Of a stretch of 64,000 nucleotides of DNA, positions 25,080 to 34,093 are shown one piece after another. The DNA lies in the NCBI GenBank assembly GCA_036491115.1, contig DASXCQ010000085.1, positions 8,277-72,276 on the forward strand. Direction: 5' to 3'. Under the pieces are notes generated by a model, which saw nothing but the letters and a program-made list of their open reading frames with translations, was not told the DNA's origin and made no database searches. Within the stretch, counting starts at the first letter, position 1, and the number at the start of each line of letters is the position of its first letter. Position numbers and translations under genes: made by a program. This DNA comes from DATEPR01 sp036491115 (GTDB lineage Bacteria; Actinomycetota; Actinomycetes; Mycobacteriales; Pseudonocardiaceae).

Positions 25080-26237
25080 GTGCAATCGATTGCGATACTG
25101 GATCAGGAGTACCCCCGCTTCTCCGACGCCGAACTGGCCACCCGCCACCAGCGGATAGCGGACGTGCTGGCCGAGGCCGGCAGGCAGCACCTGGTGGTCT
25201 GGGGTGCCAACCGTGCCGGCTCCGGCGTGCAGTGGCTGACCCGCTGGCCGGTCACCGCCGAAGCAGCCGCGATCGTCAGCCCGGGTCGGATCGACGCGCT
25301 GTTCGTCCAGCACCACAACCACCTGCCGCTGGCCCGCCGGCTGGCCACCGAAGCCGACGTGGGCTGGCAGCCCTCCACCATCCACGCCACCCTGGAAGAA
25401 CTGGACCGACGCGGCGCCCAGCCCGGCAGCGTCGCTTACCTCGGGCCACTGGGTGTGTCGCCATGGCAAGCCCTGACCGAGCGGTTCGGCGAACCACTCA
25501 ACCTCAACCGTGAATACACCCAGCTGCGCCAGATCAAGTCGCCCGAGGAAATCGCCTGGCTGCGGCTGGGCGCACACTTCACCGACCTGGGCATGAGCGC
25601 CCTACGCGATGGCCTACGGCCCGGACTGACCGAACGCGAGCTGGGAGACCTCGTCGAACGGGCCTACGTGGCCCACGGTGCGATCAACGGCCTGCACTAC
25701 TTCGGCGTCACCCCGATGGACGCGCCCTCGGTCGGCGTGCCCCGTCAGTTCCCCTCCACCCGGCGGGTGCGGTCGCGGGACGTCGTGTTCGCCGAGATCA
25801 CCGCGATCTTCTGGGACTACCCCGGACAGGTACTGCGGACCTTCACCCTCGGTGAACCCACGGCCCTCTACCGCGAGTTGCACACGGTCGCCGACGCCGC
25901 CTTCGACGCGATCCGGTCGGTCCTGCGCGACGGCGTGACCCCGGCCGAGATCATCGCCGCCGCCGGTGTCATCGAAGACGCCGGCTTCACCACCATCGAC
26001 GACCTGCTGCACGGCTACGGCGGCGGCTATCTCCCACCGGTACTCGGCTCGGCGAGCCGCCCGGCAGGCCCTCTCCCCGTCGAACCGTTGCGGGCGGGCA
26101 TGACCGTCGTGGTCCAGCCCAATGTCACGACCCCCGACGGCACCGCCGGGGTCCAGACCGGCGAACTGGTCATGATCACCGAAACCGGCGCCGAAAGCCT
26201 GCACCGCCAGCCCCGCGGCCTGACCGTGCTCGGCTGA
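25080..26237 (+). CDS. M24-fold (creatinase/aminopeptidase P-like) protein lacking metal ligands
   Basis: A protein of 385 residues with two domains: a creatinase N-terminal domain (about 20-150) and a pita-bread M24 domain (about 160-385). In metallopeptidases of the family the ligands are Asp, Asp, His, Glu, Glu. Here the aligned places read Glu239 (VVFAEIT), Gln250 (DYPGQVLRTF), His311 (LLHGYGGGY), Gln346 (VVVQPNV) and Gly361 (GVQTGEL). Only the His is kept, so a dinuclear metal site is unlikely. Creatinase itself works without metal, so a metal-free hydrolase or a binding role is possible. It starts GTG 25080, just after the YjbR-like gene. Confidence 0.85.
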   Translation: MQSIAILDQEYPRFSDAELATRHQRIADVLAEAGRQHLVVWGANRAGSGVQWLTRWPVTAEAAAIVSPGRIDALFVQHHNHLPLARRLATEADVGWQPSTIHATLEELDRRGAQPGSVAYLGPLGVSPWQALTERFGEPLNLNREYTQLRQIKSPEEIAWLRLGAHFTDLGMSALRDGLRPGLTERELGDLVERAYVAHGAINGLHYFGVTPMDAPSVGVPRQFPSTRRVRSRDVVFAEITAIFWDYPGQVLRTFTLGEPTALYRELHTVADAAFDAIRSVLRDGVTPAEIIAAAGVIEDAGFTTIDDLLHGYGGGYLPPVLGSASRPAGPLPVEPLRAGMTVVVQPNVTTPDGTAGVQTGELVMITETGAESLHRQPRGLTVLG

Positions 26238-26340
26238 GCCAATCCGGCGTGCCCACAAGGCCCTCGTCCGCGGCGCCCGGCCGATCAGCGGCCACCCGTC
26301 CAGCTCGGCCCGTGCGGACCGGTCGGCGGACGATGGGACG

Positions 26341-26472
26341 ATGGCGGTCATGAGTGGTTCGCCGGCCGGGCTGGATGAGTTCGCACGAGCCGTGATCGAG
26401 CGCACTGACCAACGCGGCGAGCACGCCCGCGAGGACCGGGCGATGAGCCAGGCGGGGCGGAGCTCCGGCTGA
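26341..26472 (+). CDS. Possible small ORF, 43 codons
   Basis: ATG GCG GTC ATG AGT opens a frame of 43 residues rich in Ala, Arg and Glu with a helical middle (LDEFARAVIERTDQRGEHAR). A second ATG lies at 26350. The upstream GATGGGA is only a fair ribosome binding site. It sits alone between the M24-fold gene and a convergent hydrolase gene. It may be a chance frame. Confidence 0.25.
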   Translation: MAVMSGSPAGLDEFARAVIERTDQRGEHAREDRAMSQAGRSSG

Positions 26473-26546
26473 TTTGCGCTGCGGCGGCTGCCATCCGACG
26501 CCGTCGGTCACCACCGGTCGCGTGGCCGGTGGTGACCGACCGACGG

Positions 26547-28007
26547 TCAGGCGCCGCTGGGAATCGGTGCCTGCTGGGCTCCGAACAGCGCGTCCGCCAC
26601 GTCGTCCTGGGTCAGGAACCCTTGCCTGGCCAGGCCGAGCGTGGCGGCGGTGAACGCACGTACGTAGTCGGCGTGCGTCGGGTAGAGACGGGCCAGCGTG
26701 GCCGCGTCGAATGGCACCGCCGTGCCGAACAGCACGCAGAACCCGGACACCGGGTTGGTGTCGGCAGGCCGGTTGCCCACGCCGGTCAGGGTGGCGATCG
26801 GCGCGACCAGTTGCGGCAGCCGGATGCCGCCGATGCCGTTGCCGAACGCATCCCTGGCCACGTCGGTGCCGGCGGCGTTGATCTGCATCCGTGGTGCCTT
26901 CGGTGGCTGCTGCCCGGTGCGCACCCACGTGCGAAGGTCGCGGTACGCCGTGTCGAACAGGTAGCTCTCCGGCGCAGTGTTGAACGCCGCCGTGCAGGTC
27001 GGGTCGATGTCCTGCGGTGTCTGCCGGTGGTCCTGGTAGCCGAACAGGATGAGGTCGTCGTTGTCCACGTGCGCGGTGCCCGCCGCCTCCCACAGCCGAT
27101 GGTCACGGTCATCGGGCTGGCGCGCCGGCAGATGGGCGAGCACGTCGGTCTCGGTCTCCAGGTTGAGCACCGGTCGGTCCAGGTCGGTGCGCAGCAGCGT
27201 GGGTGTCGGTGCCTTCACCGTGCTCGACAGGGGTGCACCGGTGGCACCGTTGCTGTGGATCAGGAAACCGTCGTAGACCTTCGCGACCGGTGCGACGGCA
27301 TCGACGTAGGTGGTCATCCGGCCCGCCGACTGGGATTCGCCATCCGCGATGACGTTCCGCACGCGCAACCCGCGCAGCGGACTGTGCGCGCCGGTCGAGC
27401 GCACAGCCGCGCCCGCCTGGCTGAAGATGTCGTAGGAGAAGTCGTCCGACGGGATGGACAGCGAGCCGTACCTGGCCGGATCCCATGCGGTGAGCGCGTG
27501 CACGCCGACGGCCTGGGCGGTGACCCCGACGTAGGCGAAGCCGTCGTTCATCAGTTCGTTGAAGCCGTAGTCCCAGTCGACGTCGATGTCCCGGCCGGCG
27601 CTGACGTTGAGCCATTCGACGATGACCGTGCCGTTGAACCTGCTCGGGTCGGTCGGCGCCCGCACGATCATCCTCGACTCGTACGGCGCCGAAGCGGCCT
27701 GCTGGACCTGCCACCTGCCATCACTGGTCAGCGGCTGCGCCGAGGTGAAGCCGTGTGCCGTGCCGGAGAAGAAGAACTCCTGCTCGGCGTAGTCGTGTGA
27801 GCGTAGGTCCACCGACGACGCCGTGAACGGGAACCCGTGCGTGCCGCCGGTCACCGGGCCGCTGACCGTGGGTGCCGCCGTCGCCGGGGCCTGGTGGTTG
27901 CCGGTTGGTGTCGGGCCTGCCGATGCCAGGCTGGTGGTGGCCGCGACAACCGCTGCTGTCGCGAGTAACGCGCCGACGGCACGTCCTACTGATCGTCTGC
28001 TCACCAT
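26547..28007 (-). CDS. Secreted alpha/beta-hydrolase-domain protein
   Basis: A protein of 486 residues. ATG 28007 starts a clear signal peptide (MVSRRSVGRAVGALLATAAV, then TTSLASAGP). The mature part belongs to the large alpha/beta-hydrolase-domain family of exported proteins. It has FNGTVIVEWLNVSAGRDIDV, the nucleophile region RNVIADGESQSAGRM (Ser in GESQS), and a late LWEAAGTAHVDND segment holding the likely His. The substrate is unknown. It lies 115 bases downstream of a TetR gene on the same strand, a common arrangement in which the regulator controls the enzyme. Confidence 0.85.
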   Translation of the reverse strand: MVSRRSVGRAVGALLATAAVVAATTSLASAGPTPTGNHQAPATAAPTVSGPVTGGTHGFPFTASSVDLRSHDYAEQEFFFSGTAHGFTSAQPLTSDGRWQVQQAASAPYESRMIVRAPTDPSRFNGTVIVEWLNVSAGRDIDVDWDYGFNELMNDGFAYVGVTAQAVGVHALTAWDPARYGSLSIPSDDFSYDIFSQAGAAVRSTGAHSPLRGLRVRNVIADGESQSAGRMTTYVDAVAPVAKVYDGFLIHSNGATGAPLSSTVKAPTPTLLRTDLDRPVLNLETETDVLAHLPARQPDDRDHRLWEAAGTAHVDNDDLILFGYQDHRQTPQDIDPTCTAAFNTAPESYLFDTAYRDLRTWVRTGQQPPKAPRMQINAAGTDVARDAFGNGIGGIRLPQLVAPIATLTGVGNRPADTNPVSGFCVLFGTAVPFDAATLARLYPTHADYVRAFTAATLGLARQGFLTQDDVADALFGAQQAPIPSGA

Positions 28008-28122
28008 GCACCTCCGAAGCTGTGGGGCGACGGCGTGCAACATCGGCTGTGCCACGGTGCACGCCACAACATTCCGCAGAAGTGTTGTACGGGGCTGGTC
28101 CGACCATGTCAACGAGTGGTGA

Positions 28123-28755
28123 TCAGCTCAGCAGTACGTGCAGCACCCTGCCTGCCCGGTCGGCGTCCGGCGGCTCACCGGTGATGGCGGCCCGATGCAC
28201 GTACGACTCGACAACGCGCACGGCCGTGTACGCCAGGTCCTCGACCGGCACCGGCGTATGCAGCCGGCCGGCTGCCACGTCCTCGGCCAGCAGCTTCTCC
28301 ACCAGCCGCACGAACCTCGGCTCGAAGTCGTAGCGGGCCAGGGTGAGCAGCCGGAACACCAGCTCGCCCTCTTCCCGCTGCAACTGCCGCATCCCGTGGT
28401 TGGACAGCACCACCGTGACGAAGGCGCTGAGCAGCCGGGCGACCCGGTTGCCCGGCGCGTCGTCCGCCTCCACCCGCTGCAACTCGTCGGCCAGCGTGTG
28501 CTCGGCGAGCGACCACAGGATCTCCACCAGGAACTGCTCCCGGGTGCCGACCCACCGGTACAGCGTGGCCCGGTTGACGCCGAGATCCTGGGCCAGCCTG
28601 CCCATGTCGACCCGGTCGCCGTGCAGGAAGCGACGCCGCCCCAACGCAAGGGCATCCAGCGCGATCGCGCGGCGACCCGGAGCGCCCTGCCGCAACTGAC
28701 GTTGCAACTCGGTCCGGGTGTCAATGTCCGGTTCCTGCTCGGCATGCATGTCCAT
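28123..28755 (-). CDS. TetR-family regulator (QsdR-like)
   Basis: A protein of 210 residues. The N-terminal HTH is at about 35-75 (VDMGRLAQDLGVNRATLYRW, VGTREQFLVEILWSLAEHTL). An all-helical ligand domain follows (EGELVFRLLTLARYDFEPRF, LAYTAVRVVESYVHRAAITG), of the type seen in QsdR-like TetR proteins. ATG 28755 is used; TTG 28764 and ATG 28749 are alternatives. It precedes the secreted hydrolase gene and likely represses it. The ligand is unknown. Confidence 0.88.
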   Translation of the reverse strand: MDMHAEQEPDIDTRTELQRQLRQGAPGRRAIALDALALGRRRFLHGDRVDMGRLAQDLGVNRATLYRWVGTREQFLVEILWSLAEHTLADELQRVEADDAPGNRVARLLSAFVTVVLSNHGMRQLQREEGELVFRLLTLARYDFEPRFVRLVEKLLAEDVAAGRLHTPVPVEDLAYTAVRVVESYVHRAAITGEPPDADRAGRVLHVLLS

Positions 28756-28837
28756 CAGGGCCAAGTCTATGGCTCAGGCGAGGTACGACCCGGTGGTTCC
28801 GCGTAGTAGCCCTCCGTCGACCTGACGGCAGCTCACA

Positions 28838-29693
28838 CTCACTGATTCGGCTGTCCGCGGCCGGTACGAGTCGTGGCGATCGCGTCGATGTCGTCGATGA
28901 TCGCGGGCCACAGGGCGGGCGGCAGGTCATGGCCCATCCCGGGGTAGCTGACGAATCGCGCCCCGGGATGGCGTCGGCGGTCGCCTTCCCGGCACGCGGC
29001 GGTTGCAACGGGTCGGCGTCTCCGCTCACGACGAGGGTGGGCGCCGTGATCGTGGACAGCTCCGCCCGCCGGTCACCGGACGCACGCGCCGCTGCGGCCT
29101 GGCGGCGTCCGGCGGCCAGGTCGGTGCGATGCGCGTGGCCTTCGCTGCCGATGCGACGCACCGAGTCCTCGTCCTGTGGGTGACCGGTCGAGCCGACCAG
29201 CCGCAGTAGCTTGACCAGCCGCTCGCCCGCGGCTTCCGGCCCGGACGGCTTCCGCCGGTTCAGTGCGGCGAACCGCACCAGGACGCTGATCCTGGTCCGC
29301 CGCAGGGATGCGTCGGGCGCCGAGCACATCGAGGTCAGGCTGAGCACCCGGTCCTGGTGCCGCGCGGCCATGACCTGGCCGATCATCCCGCCCAGGGACA
29401 CGCCGACGATGTGTGCGGCGGGCCAGTCCAGCGCGTCCAGTACGGACAGCCCGTCGGTGGCCATGTCCGCGACGGTGTAGGGCCGGGTGGCGCGGGAGGA
29501 ACGACCGGCGTCCCGGTTGTCGCACCGGGCAACGTGGAAACCCCGCTCGACCAGTGCCGCGCAGAACTCCTCCGGCCAGCCCGGCATCGGTGCCCCGGCG
29601 CCGTGGATCAGCAGCAGTGGACGTCCGGGCGCGGAACCGAACGTTTCGTAGGCGATCTCGACGTCACCGTTGCGGGGTCAACTGGACGGTCAC
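28838..29693 (-). pseudogene. Frameshifted alpha/beta hydrolase
   Basis: GTG 29693, behind a strong AAAGGAA site and overlapping the TetR stop by 4 bases (GTGA), starts V-T-V-Q-L-T but hits TGA after 9 codons. Skipping one C in the CCCC run (29674-29677) restores NGDVEIAYETFG, then LLLIHGAG, CDNRDAGRSS and the elbow GVSLGGM. A second shift near 28958-28965 (one G/C too few) is needed to reach RFVSYPGMGHDLPPALW and the stop at 28838. The parts fit the common family of about 285 residues. Either the gene has decayed or two base errors lie in C/G runs. Confidence 0.75.
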
Positions 29694-30304
29694 GAAGTTC
29701 CTTTCTCGGACGGCATCGGGAGCACGGCGGCGATGACACCGGCCTCGACGGCCCGCACGTCGGTGGCCGGGTCGACCGCGCGACGCAGGGTGAGGCTGCC
29801 GCCGAGCGCGCCAATCAGCACCACCACCTGCGGCAACGGCATGACGGGCTGGATGCCCAGGCGTGCGCAGTTGCGCCGCAGCATCTCGACGATTCGCTCC
29901 TCGCGCAGCCGCTGGTCGGCGACCACGGTGGTGGCGAGTTCGGGCTGACCGGCTGTCCAGGCCGCGAATTCGTAGGTGGCCACGCTCCACCGGGGCTCGC
30001 CTTCGCCGAACGCGGGCCCGCCGGGAATCAGCGCCGCGATCAGCTCGTCACGATCGGACGCGCTGTCCAGACGATTCCCGAGGTGTAGCAGGTGTTCTTC
30101 GACCTGGGCATCGGTGATCGCCAGCCACAGACCTTCCTTGCCACCGAAGTGCTTGTACAGCGCGCCTCGGGTGTAGCCGGCCTCGGCCACGATCTCCTCC
30201 ACCGTCGCGGCAAGGAAACCGCGCCGTACGAACACCGACCATCCGGCTGCCAGCAGCCGTTCGTGTGTGCGCTGCTGCTGTTGCGCCCGCGTCAACCTGG
30301 ACAC
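29690..30304 (-). CDS. TetR-family regulator
   Basis: A protein of 204 residues from GTG 30304 (217 from ATG 30343). The HTH is complete: RTHERLLAAGWSVFVRRGFL, AATVEEIVAEAGYTRGALYK and HFGGKEGLW. The rest is a helical ligand domain (TYEFAAWTAGQPELATTVVA, PLPQVVVLIGALGGSLTLRR). GTG 30304 is preferred because the 34-base palindrome 30319-30352 covers the upstream ATG and would then lie in front of the gene as its operator. The stop codon overlaps the start of the hydrolase pseudogene by 4 bases, so regulator and enzyme were coupled. Confidence 0.88.
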   Translation of the reverse strand: MSRLTRAQQQQRTHERLLAAGWSVFVRRGFLAATVEEIVAEAGYTRGALYKHFGGKEGLWLAITDAQVEEHLLHLGNRLDSASDRDELIAALIPGGPAFGEGEPRWSVATYEFAAWTAGQPELATTVVADQRLREERIVEMLRRNCARLGIQPVMPLPQVVVLIGALGGSLTLRRAVDPATDVRAVEAGVIAAVLPMPSEKGTS

Positions 30305-30318
30305 CCTGCCGCCCACTC

Positions 30319-30352
30319 GGTAACGGTACGTTTCTAGAATCATCACGTTACC
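30319..30352. promoter_or_regulatory. Palindromic operator of the TetR gene
   Basis: Outer arms GGTAACG (30319-30325) and CGTTACC (30346-30352) share one centre with an inner TTCTAGAA palindrome (30332-30339). Two concentric palindromes directly before the preferred start are what is expected for TetR autoregulation. Confidence 0.6.
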
Positions 30353-30399
30353 AGAAGGTGGGCCGGACACCACCGCGCGGTTGCCCGGAGAACTGCGCC

Positions 30400-31116
30400 T
30401 CAGCCCTGGTCTCTGTCGGTGTCGGCCGGCGTCTGATCGGCTGCCGGCTCGGGCTCCTCGCCGCCGAGGTCCAGACGGAACGGCGGGTAGGTGTCGGTCA
30501 GCAGCAAGGCGTACCCGGAGACCCGGAGGATCCATCTGTTCACTCCCATGACCAGAGCGAACAGGCCGGCGGGATAGCGGCCGGTGAACAGGAGCGCGAC
30601 CGCGGCGAACAGCACGAGGAGACTCAGCAGGCCGGGCACTCCGACGTTCAGGACGCCACCGTTGCCCGGAGCCGTCTGGTAGACGGTGTAGCTGCCACCG
30701 GTGAAGGCGGCGAGGATCGCGTACTGCGGGAGCACCAACAGCCACCACTTCACCAGCACGAGGCCACGCGACAACCGTTGCGGGTACGCGATCTCCAGCC
30801 CGGCCGGATAGTCCGGCACGTCCCGCAGCGTGAATGGCGGGTAGCGATCGGTGCTCAGGGCGCTGTAGCCGTAGTAGGAGACCCGCCAACTCCACCTCAG
30901 CACCCCGGAGGTGAAGTCGAACAACGGTTTCGGATAGCGGGCGGTCACCAGGATGGCGAAGAACGCGACGATCGTCACCAGCCCGACGACGAACCACAGC
31001 ACGGCAAGGACGATGTAGTGCGGAATGAGCAACAACCACTTCACCAGCCAGAGCGCCCGGCTGGGTGCGGGTTCCCTGTGTCCCCGCACGCGAACGGGAA
31101 AGTCGGCTTCGCTCAT
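30400..31116 (-). CDS. DUF4389 membrane protein
   Basis: A protein of 238 residues with two DUF4389-type repeats. Each has a pair of hydrophobic helices followed by a short basic-aromatic segment. Repeat 1 is VKWLLLIPHYIVLAVLWFVV plus ARYPKPLFDFTSGVLRWSWR. Repeat 2 is VKWWLLVLPQYAILAAFTGG plus GRYPAGLFALVMGVNRWILR. The sentence-like DRYPPFTL / DTYPPFRLDLGG element closes each. The C-terminal tail is acidic. Function unknown. ATG 31116 is fixed by a strong GGAGGAGG site. It stands alone between the M20 and TetR genes. Confidence 0.85.
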   Translation of the reverse strand: MSEADFPVRVRGHREPAPSRALWLVKWLLLIPHYIVLAVLWFVVGLVTIVAFFAILVTARYPKPLFDFTSGVLRWSWRVSYYGYSALSTDRYPPFTLRDVPDYPAGLEIAYPQRLSRGLVLVKWWLLVLPQYAILAAFTGGSYTVYQTAPGNGGVLNVGVPGLLSLLVLFAAVALLFTGRYPAGLFALVMGVNRWILRVSGYALLLTDTYPPFRLDLGGEEPEPAADQTPADTDRDQG

Positions 31117-31251
31117 CCGTCTCGACCTCCTCCGACCGACAGCGCCGCTCGGGCCACGACCCCGGTCAGCGGGCCGATCGGCGATCCGGGCACGGCACGA
31201 TCGTGACATCCAACGGCGGTTCCCGCACTTCGACGCCCACCACCGGCATCC

Positions 31252-32598
31252 TCAGTGGAGGGCAGCGAGATTGTGCAGGGTCAGCAGCTGGGCGACCACC
31301 ATGCGTTCGATTTCGGCCGGGTCGACGCTCTCGTTCGGCGCGTGGATCCGGGCATGGGCGAGGTCTTCGGCTCCCCACAGGATGACGTCGGCACGCGGGG
31401 CCGCGCGCTTCAGCGAGGCGACCAGCGGGATCGACCCGCCCGATCCGATGGCCGCGGGGGTCTTGCCGAATGCCTCGGCCAGGCCGCGCCGCGCCGCCTG
31501 GATGCCTGGCCCGGACATATCCACCTGGAACGGATGGCCGGTCTTGACCTTGGTGACCTCCACGGACACGTGCCAGGGTGCGGCATTGCGGAGATGGTCC
31601 ATCAACAGGGTCAGTTCGTGATCGGCGTCCGCGCCCGGTGCGATCCGCATCGACACCTTGGCGGTGGCTTCCGGAATGAGCACATTGGCCGCCTCCGCAA
31701 CCGGGGGCGCGTCGATCCCGATCACGCTCACCGACGGCGCGGACCACAGCCTCGTGGCCAGAGGGCCGGTGCCGATCAACTCGACGTCGGGCAGCAGTCC
31801 GGAGCTCGCCCGGAAATCGTCGGCCGCGAATTCGCCGCCGGGCCAAGGAAAACTGTGCAGGCCGGGGACGGCCACGTTGCCCGCGTCGTCGTGCAGCGTC
31901 GCGAGGATGCGGATCAGTGCGGTGAGCGCGTCGGGGGCCGGCCCGCCGAACAGGCCGGAATGCACGGCGGCGCGCAGGGTGCGGACGCGCACGGTGGCCG
32001 ACACGTCGCCGCGCAGTGCGGTGGTCAGCGCCGGTTCGTTCACGGTGACGTTGCCCATGTCCGCGATCACGAACAGGTCGCAGTCGAACAGGTCGGGATG
32101 GGCGTCGACGAAGGCTTCGAGGTGGCTGACCGTCTCCTCCTCACCCTCGATGAGGATCTTGATGCCGACCGGCGGCCGACCGGCGAAGGCGCGCACCGTG
32201 CCGGCGTGGATGATGACGCCGCTCTTGTCGTCCGCGGCGCCCCGCCCGTAGACGCGGCCGTCATCCTTGCGGGTCGCCGTCCACGGATCGGTCTGCCACC
32301 CCTGTTCGGCCGGGGCCGGCTGCACGTCGTAGTGCCCGTAGAGCAGGACGACCGGCGCGCCGGCCGGGCCGGGGATCTCGGCGTAGACGGCCGGATAGCC
32401 ACCCGGAATGTCCAGCAGGCGCGCGTCGTCCGCGCCGCTGCGGCGCAGGAGGTCGACGGTCGCCTCGCCCATCCGGTGGACCGGCTCGGCAGGAAAACCG
32501 GGAAAGGCGACCGAGGCGAGCCCGACGAGCAGCCCGAGTTCGTCGAGGAGATCCGGCATCATGCCGGAGACCCGTTTCCTTGCTGTTGCGGTGTCCAC
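31252..32598 (-). CDS. M20-family dipeptidase/deacylase
   Basis: A zinc peptidase of 448 residues. The metal and catalytic residues are in place: His and Asp in LLYGHYDVQP, bridging Asp in RGAADDKSG, general base and ligand Glu in IEGEEETVS, Asp in VIADMGNV and the final His in ARIHAPNES. A dimerisation domain (about 190-310) is inserted as usual. The likely role is cytosolic cleavage of a dipeptide or N-acyl amino acid. GTG 32598 has GGGAGG 6 bases upstream. It starts 16 bases after the Dcu-type transporter gene, so import and hydrolysis of the same compound class is a fair inference. Confidence 0.9.
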   Translation of the reverse strand: MDTATARKRVSGMMPDLLDELGLLVGLASVAFPGFPAEPVHRMGEATVDLLRRSGADDARLLDIPGGYPAVYAEIPGPAGAPVVLLYGHYDVQPAPAEQGWQTDPWTATRKDDGRVYGRGAADDKSGVIIHAGTVRAFAGRPPVGIKILIEGEEETVSHLEAFVDAHPDLFDCDLFVIADMGNVTVNEPALTTALRGDVSATVRVRTLRAAVHSGLFGGPAPDALTALIRILATLHDDAGNVAVPGLHSFPWPGGEFAADDFRASSGLLPDVELIGTGPLATRLWSAPSVSVIGIDAPPVAEAANVLIPEATAKVSMRIAPGADADHELTLLMDHLRNAAPWHVSVEVTKVKTGHPFQVDMSGPGIQAARRGLAEAFGKTPAAIGSGGSIPLVASLKRAAPRADVILWGAEDLAHARIHAPNESVDPAEIERMVVAQLLTLHNLAALH

Positions 32599-32614
32599 CT
32601 GTTGCCTCCCGGAG

Positions 32615-33979
32615 CTATCCGACGAAGTGGGCGATGCCCAGTCCCACGGCCACGGACACCACCCAGGCCACCACCATGGGGATGGTGAACGAGTGGTAGA
32701 CGACGACGCGCCCGAGTCGGGTGCTGCCGGTCTTGTCGATGTTGACGGCCGCGACCTGTGCTCCGTTGATCGGGAACAGCCAGACACCGATCAGGGACAT
32801 CCACAGCGCGGTGACCGCGGCCGGACCGAGCGGCGCGAGCCCGAGCGGCACGATGGTCCGGGTCGCCGCGGACTGGCTGGTCGTCAGCGCGGTGACCAGG
32901 AACAGCACGACCGCCAGCAGCAACGGCTGGTGGCGCACCAACTCACCCAGCGGTGCGACCACCGTGCTCTGATTGCCGGAGATGAAGGTGTCCGCCATCC
33001 AGGCGATGCCGAACAGGGCGATGGCCGCGACGATCCCGGAACCGGTCAGCGGCTGGGTGATCACTCGTTGCGGCTCGATGCGGTTCCACAACAGGATGAC
33101 CAGCGCGGCGACGAACATCACGATCTCGATGCACACGGTCATGGACAAACGCACGCTCTCACCGTCGACGGTGACCATCGGCCGCAGTTGCTCGAACAGA
33201 CCCAATGCCACGATGACCACCACGGCCGCCAGGAAGATGTACGCACTGCGGGTCGCACCGGCCGGTAGCGGCGTCTCCACCTGAGCGGCACCAGGTCCGG
33301 CGTGTGCCAACACGGTGGGCGCCGGGGTCTGCGGCACCGGCTCGACCAGACCCTCCCGCACCCGCCGCTGGAATTCCGGATCGTCGGCCAGGTCCTTGCC
33401 GATGCGCGACTGCACCAGCGACACGGCCAGGCAGGCCACCACCGCCGACGGAATCGTGATGAGCAGCACCTTGGCCAACGGAAAGGTGTGCGGCAGCAGG
33501 GTGATGTAGGCGGCCATGGCCGCGGAGACCGGACTGGCGGTGATGCCCAACCCGGAGGTGACGGTCGACGCGGCCAGCGGTCTCTCCGGCCGAATACCGT
33601 TGCGGTAGGCGGTTTCGTAGATGACCGGGATCAAGGTGAAGAAGATGTTCGACGTGCCGGCGCCCAGGGTGAACACGAAGGCGATCAGCGGAGCGACATA
33701 GGTGACCCGGCGCGGATTGCGCTGGATGAGCCGGGACGCCACCCGGACCAGGAAATCCGTGCCACCGGCGGCCTGCATGGTGGCCGACGCGGTGATCACC
33801 GCCACGATGATGAAGAAGGCGTCCACCGGCGGACTACCCGGCGCCAGGCCGAACCCGAACACCAGCACCCCGGTACCCGCGACGCCCCACAGGCCCAGCC
33901 CGATACCACCGGTACGCACGCCCAGTGCGATGGCCCCGACCACGACAGCGGCCTGCAGCACGACCAAGAACGCCTGCAT
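32615..33979 (-). CDS. DcuA/DcuB-like dicarboxylate transporter
   Basis: A membrane protein of 454 residues with about 11-12 hydrophobic helices. It follows the DcuA/B pattern closely: RTGGIGLGLWGVAGTGVLVF, ITASATMQAAGGTDFLVRVA, IQRNPRRVTYVAPLIAFVF, LGAGTSNIFFTLIPVIYETA and STVTSGLGITASPVSAAMAA. Dcu carriers exchange or import C4-dicarboxylates and aspartate, mostly in anaerobic enterobacteria. In an aerobic actinomycete, with an M20 peptidase downstream, an amino-acid-like substrate such as an N-acyl or peptidyl aspartate is possible (inference). ATG 33979 is used, behind a GCGGG-rich leader. Confidence 0.85.
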   Translation of the reverse strand: MQAFLVVLQAAVVVGAIALGVRTGGIGLGLWGVAGTGVLVFGFGLAPGSPPVDAFFIIVAVITASATMQAAGGTDFLVRVASRLIQRNPRRVTYVAPLIAFVFTLGAGTSNIFFTLIPVIYETAYRNGIRPERPLAASTVTSGLGITASPVSAAMAAYITLLPHTFPLAKVLLITIPSAVVACLAVSLVQSRIGKDLADDPEFQRRVREGLVEPVPQTPAPTVLAHAGPGAAQVETPLPAGATRSAYIFLAAVVVIVALGLFEQLRPMVTVDGESVRLSMTVCIEIVMFVAALVILLWNRIEPQRVITQPLTGSGIVAAIALFGIAWMADTFISGNQSTVVAPLGELVRHQPLLLAVVLFLVTALTTSQSAATRTIVPLGLAPLGPAAVTALWMSLIGVWLFPINGAQVAAVNIDKTGSTRLGRVVVYHSFTIPMVVAWVVSVAVGLGIAHFVG

Positions 33980-34093
33980 CCCGCCCCCGCTCCGTGGTCC
34001 GTCCCGACAGGACTGTTCTGGTTCGGTCACCAGCGAGCCGACGTCCGTGACGTGTCAACGCCTCGTGCGGGGGAACGGCGCGCTCTGGGTCGA

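Noticed and set aside
25080..26237. Calling the M24-fold protein an Xaa-Pro aminopeptidase.
   Set aside because: Four of the five metal ligands are replaced, so the name would imply an activity that the residues do not support.
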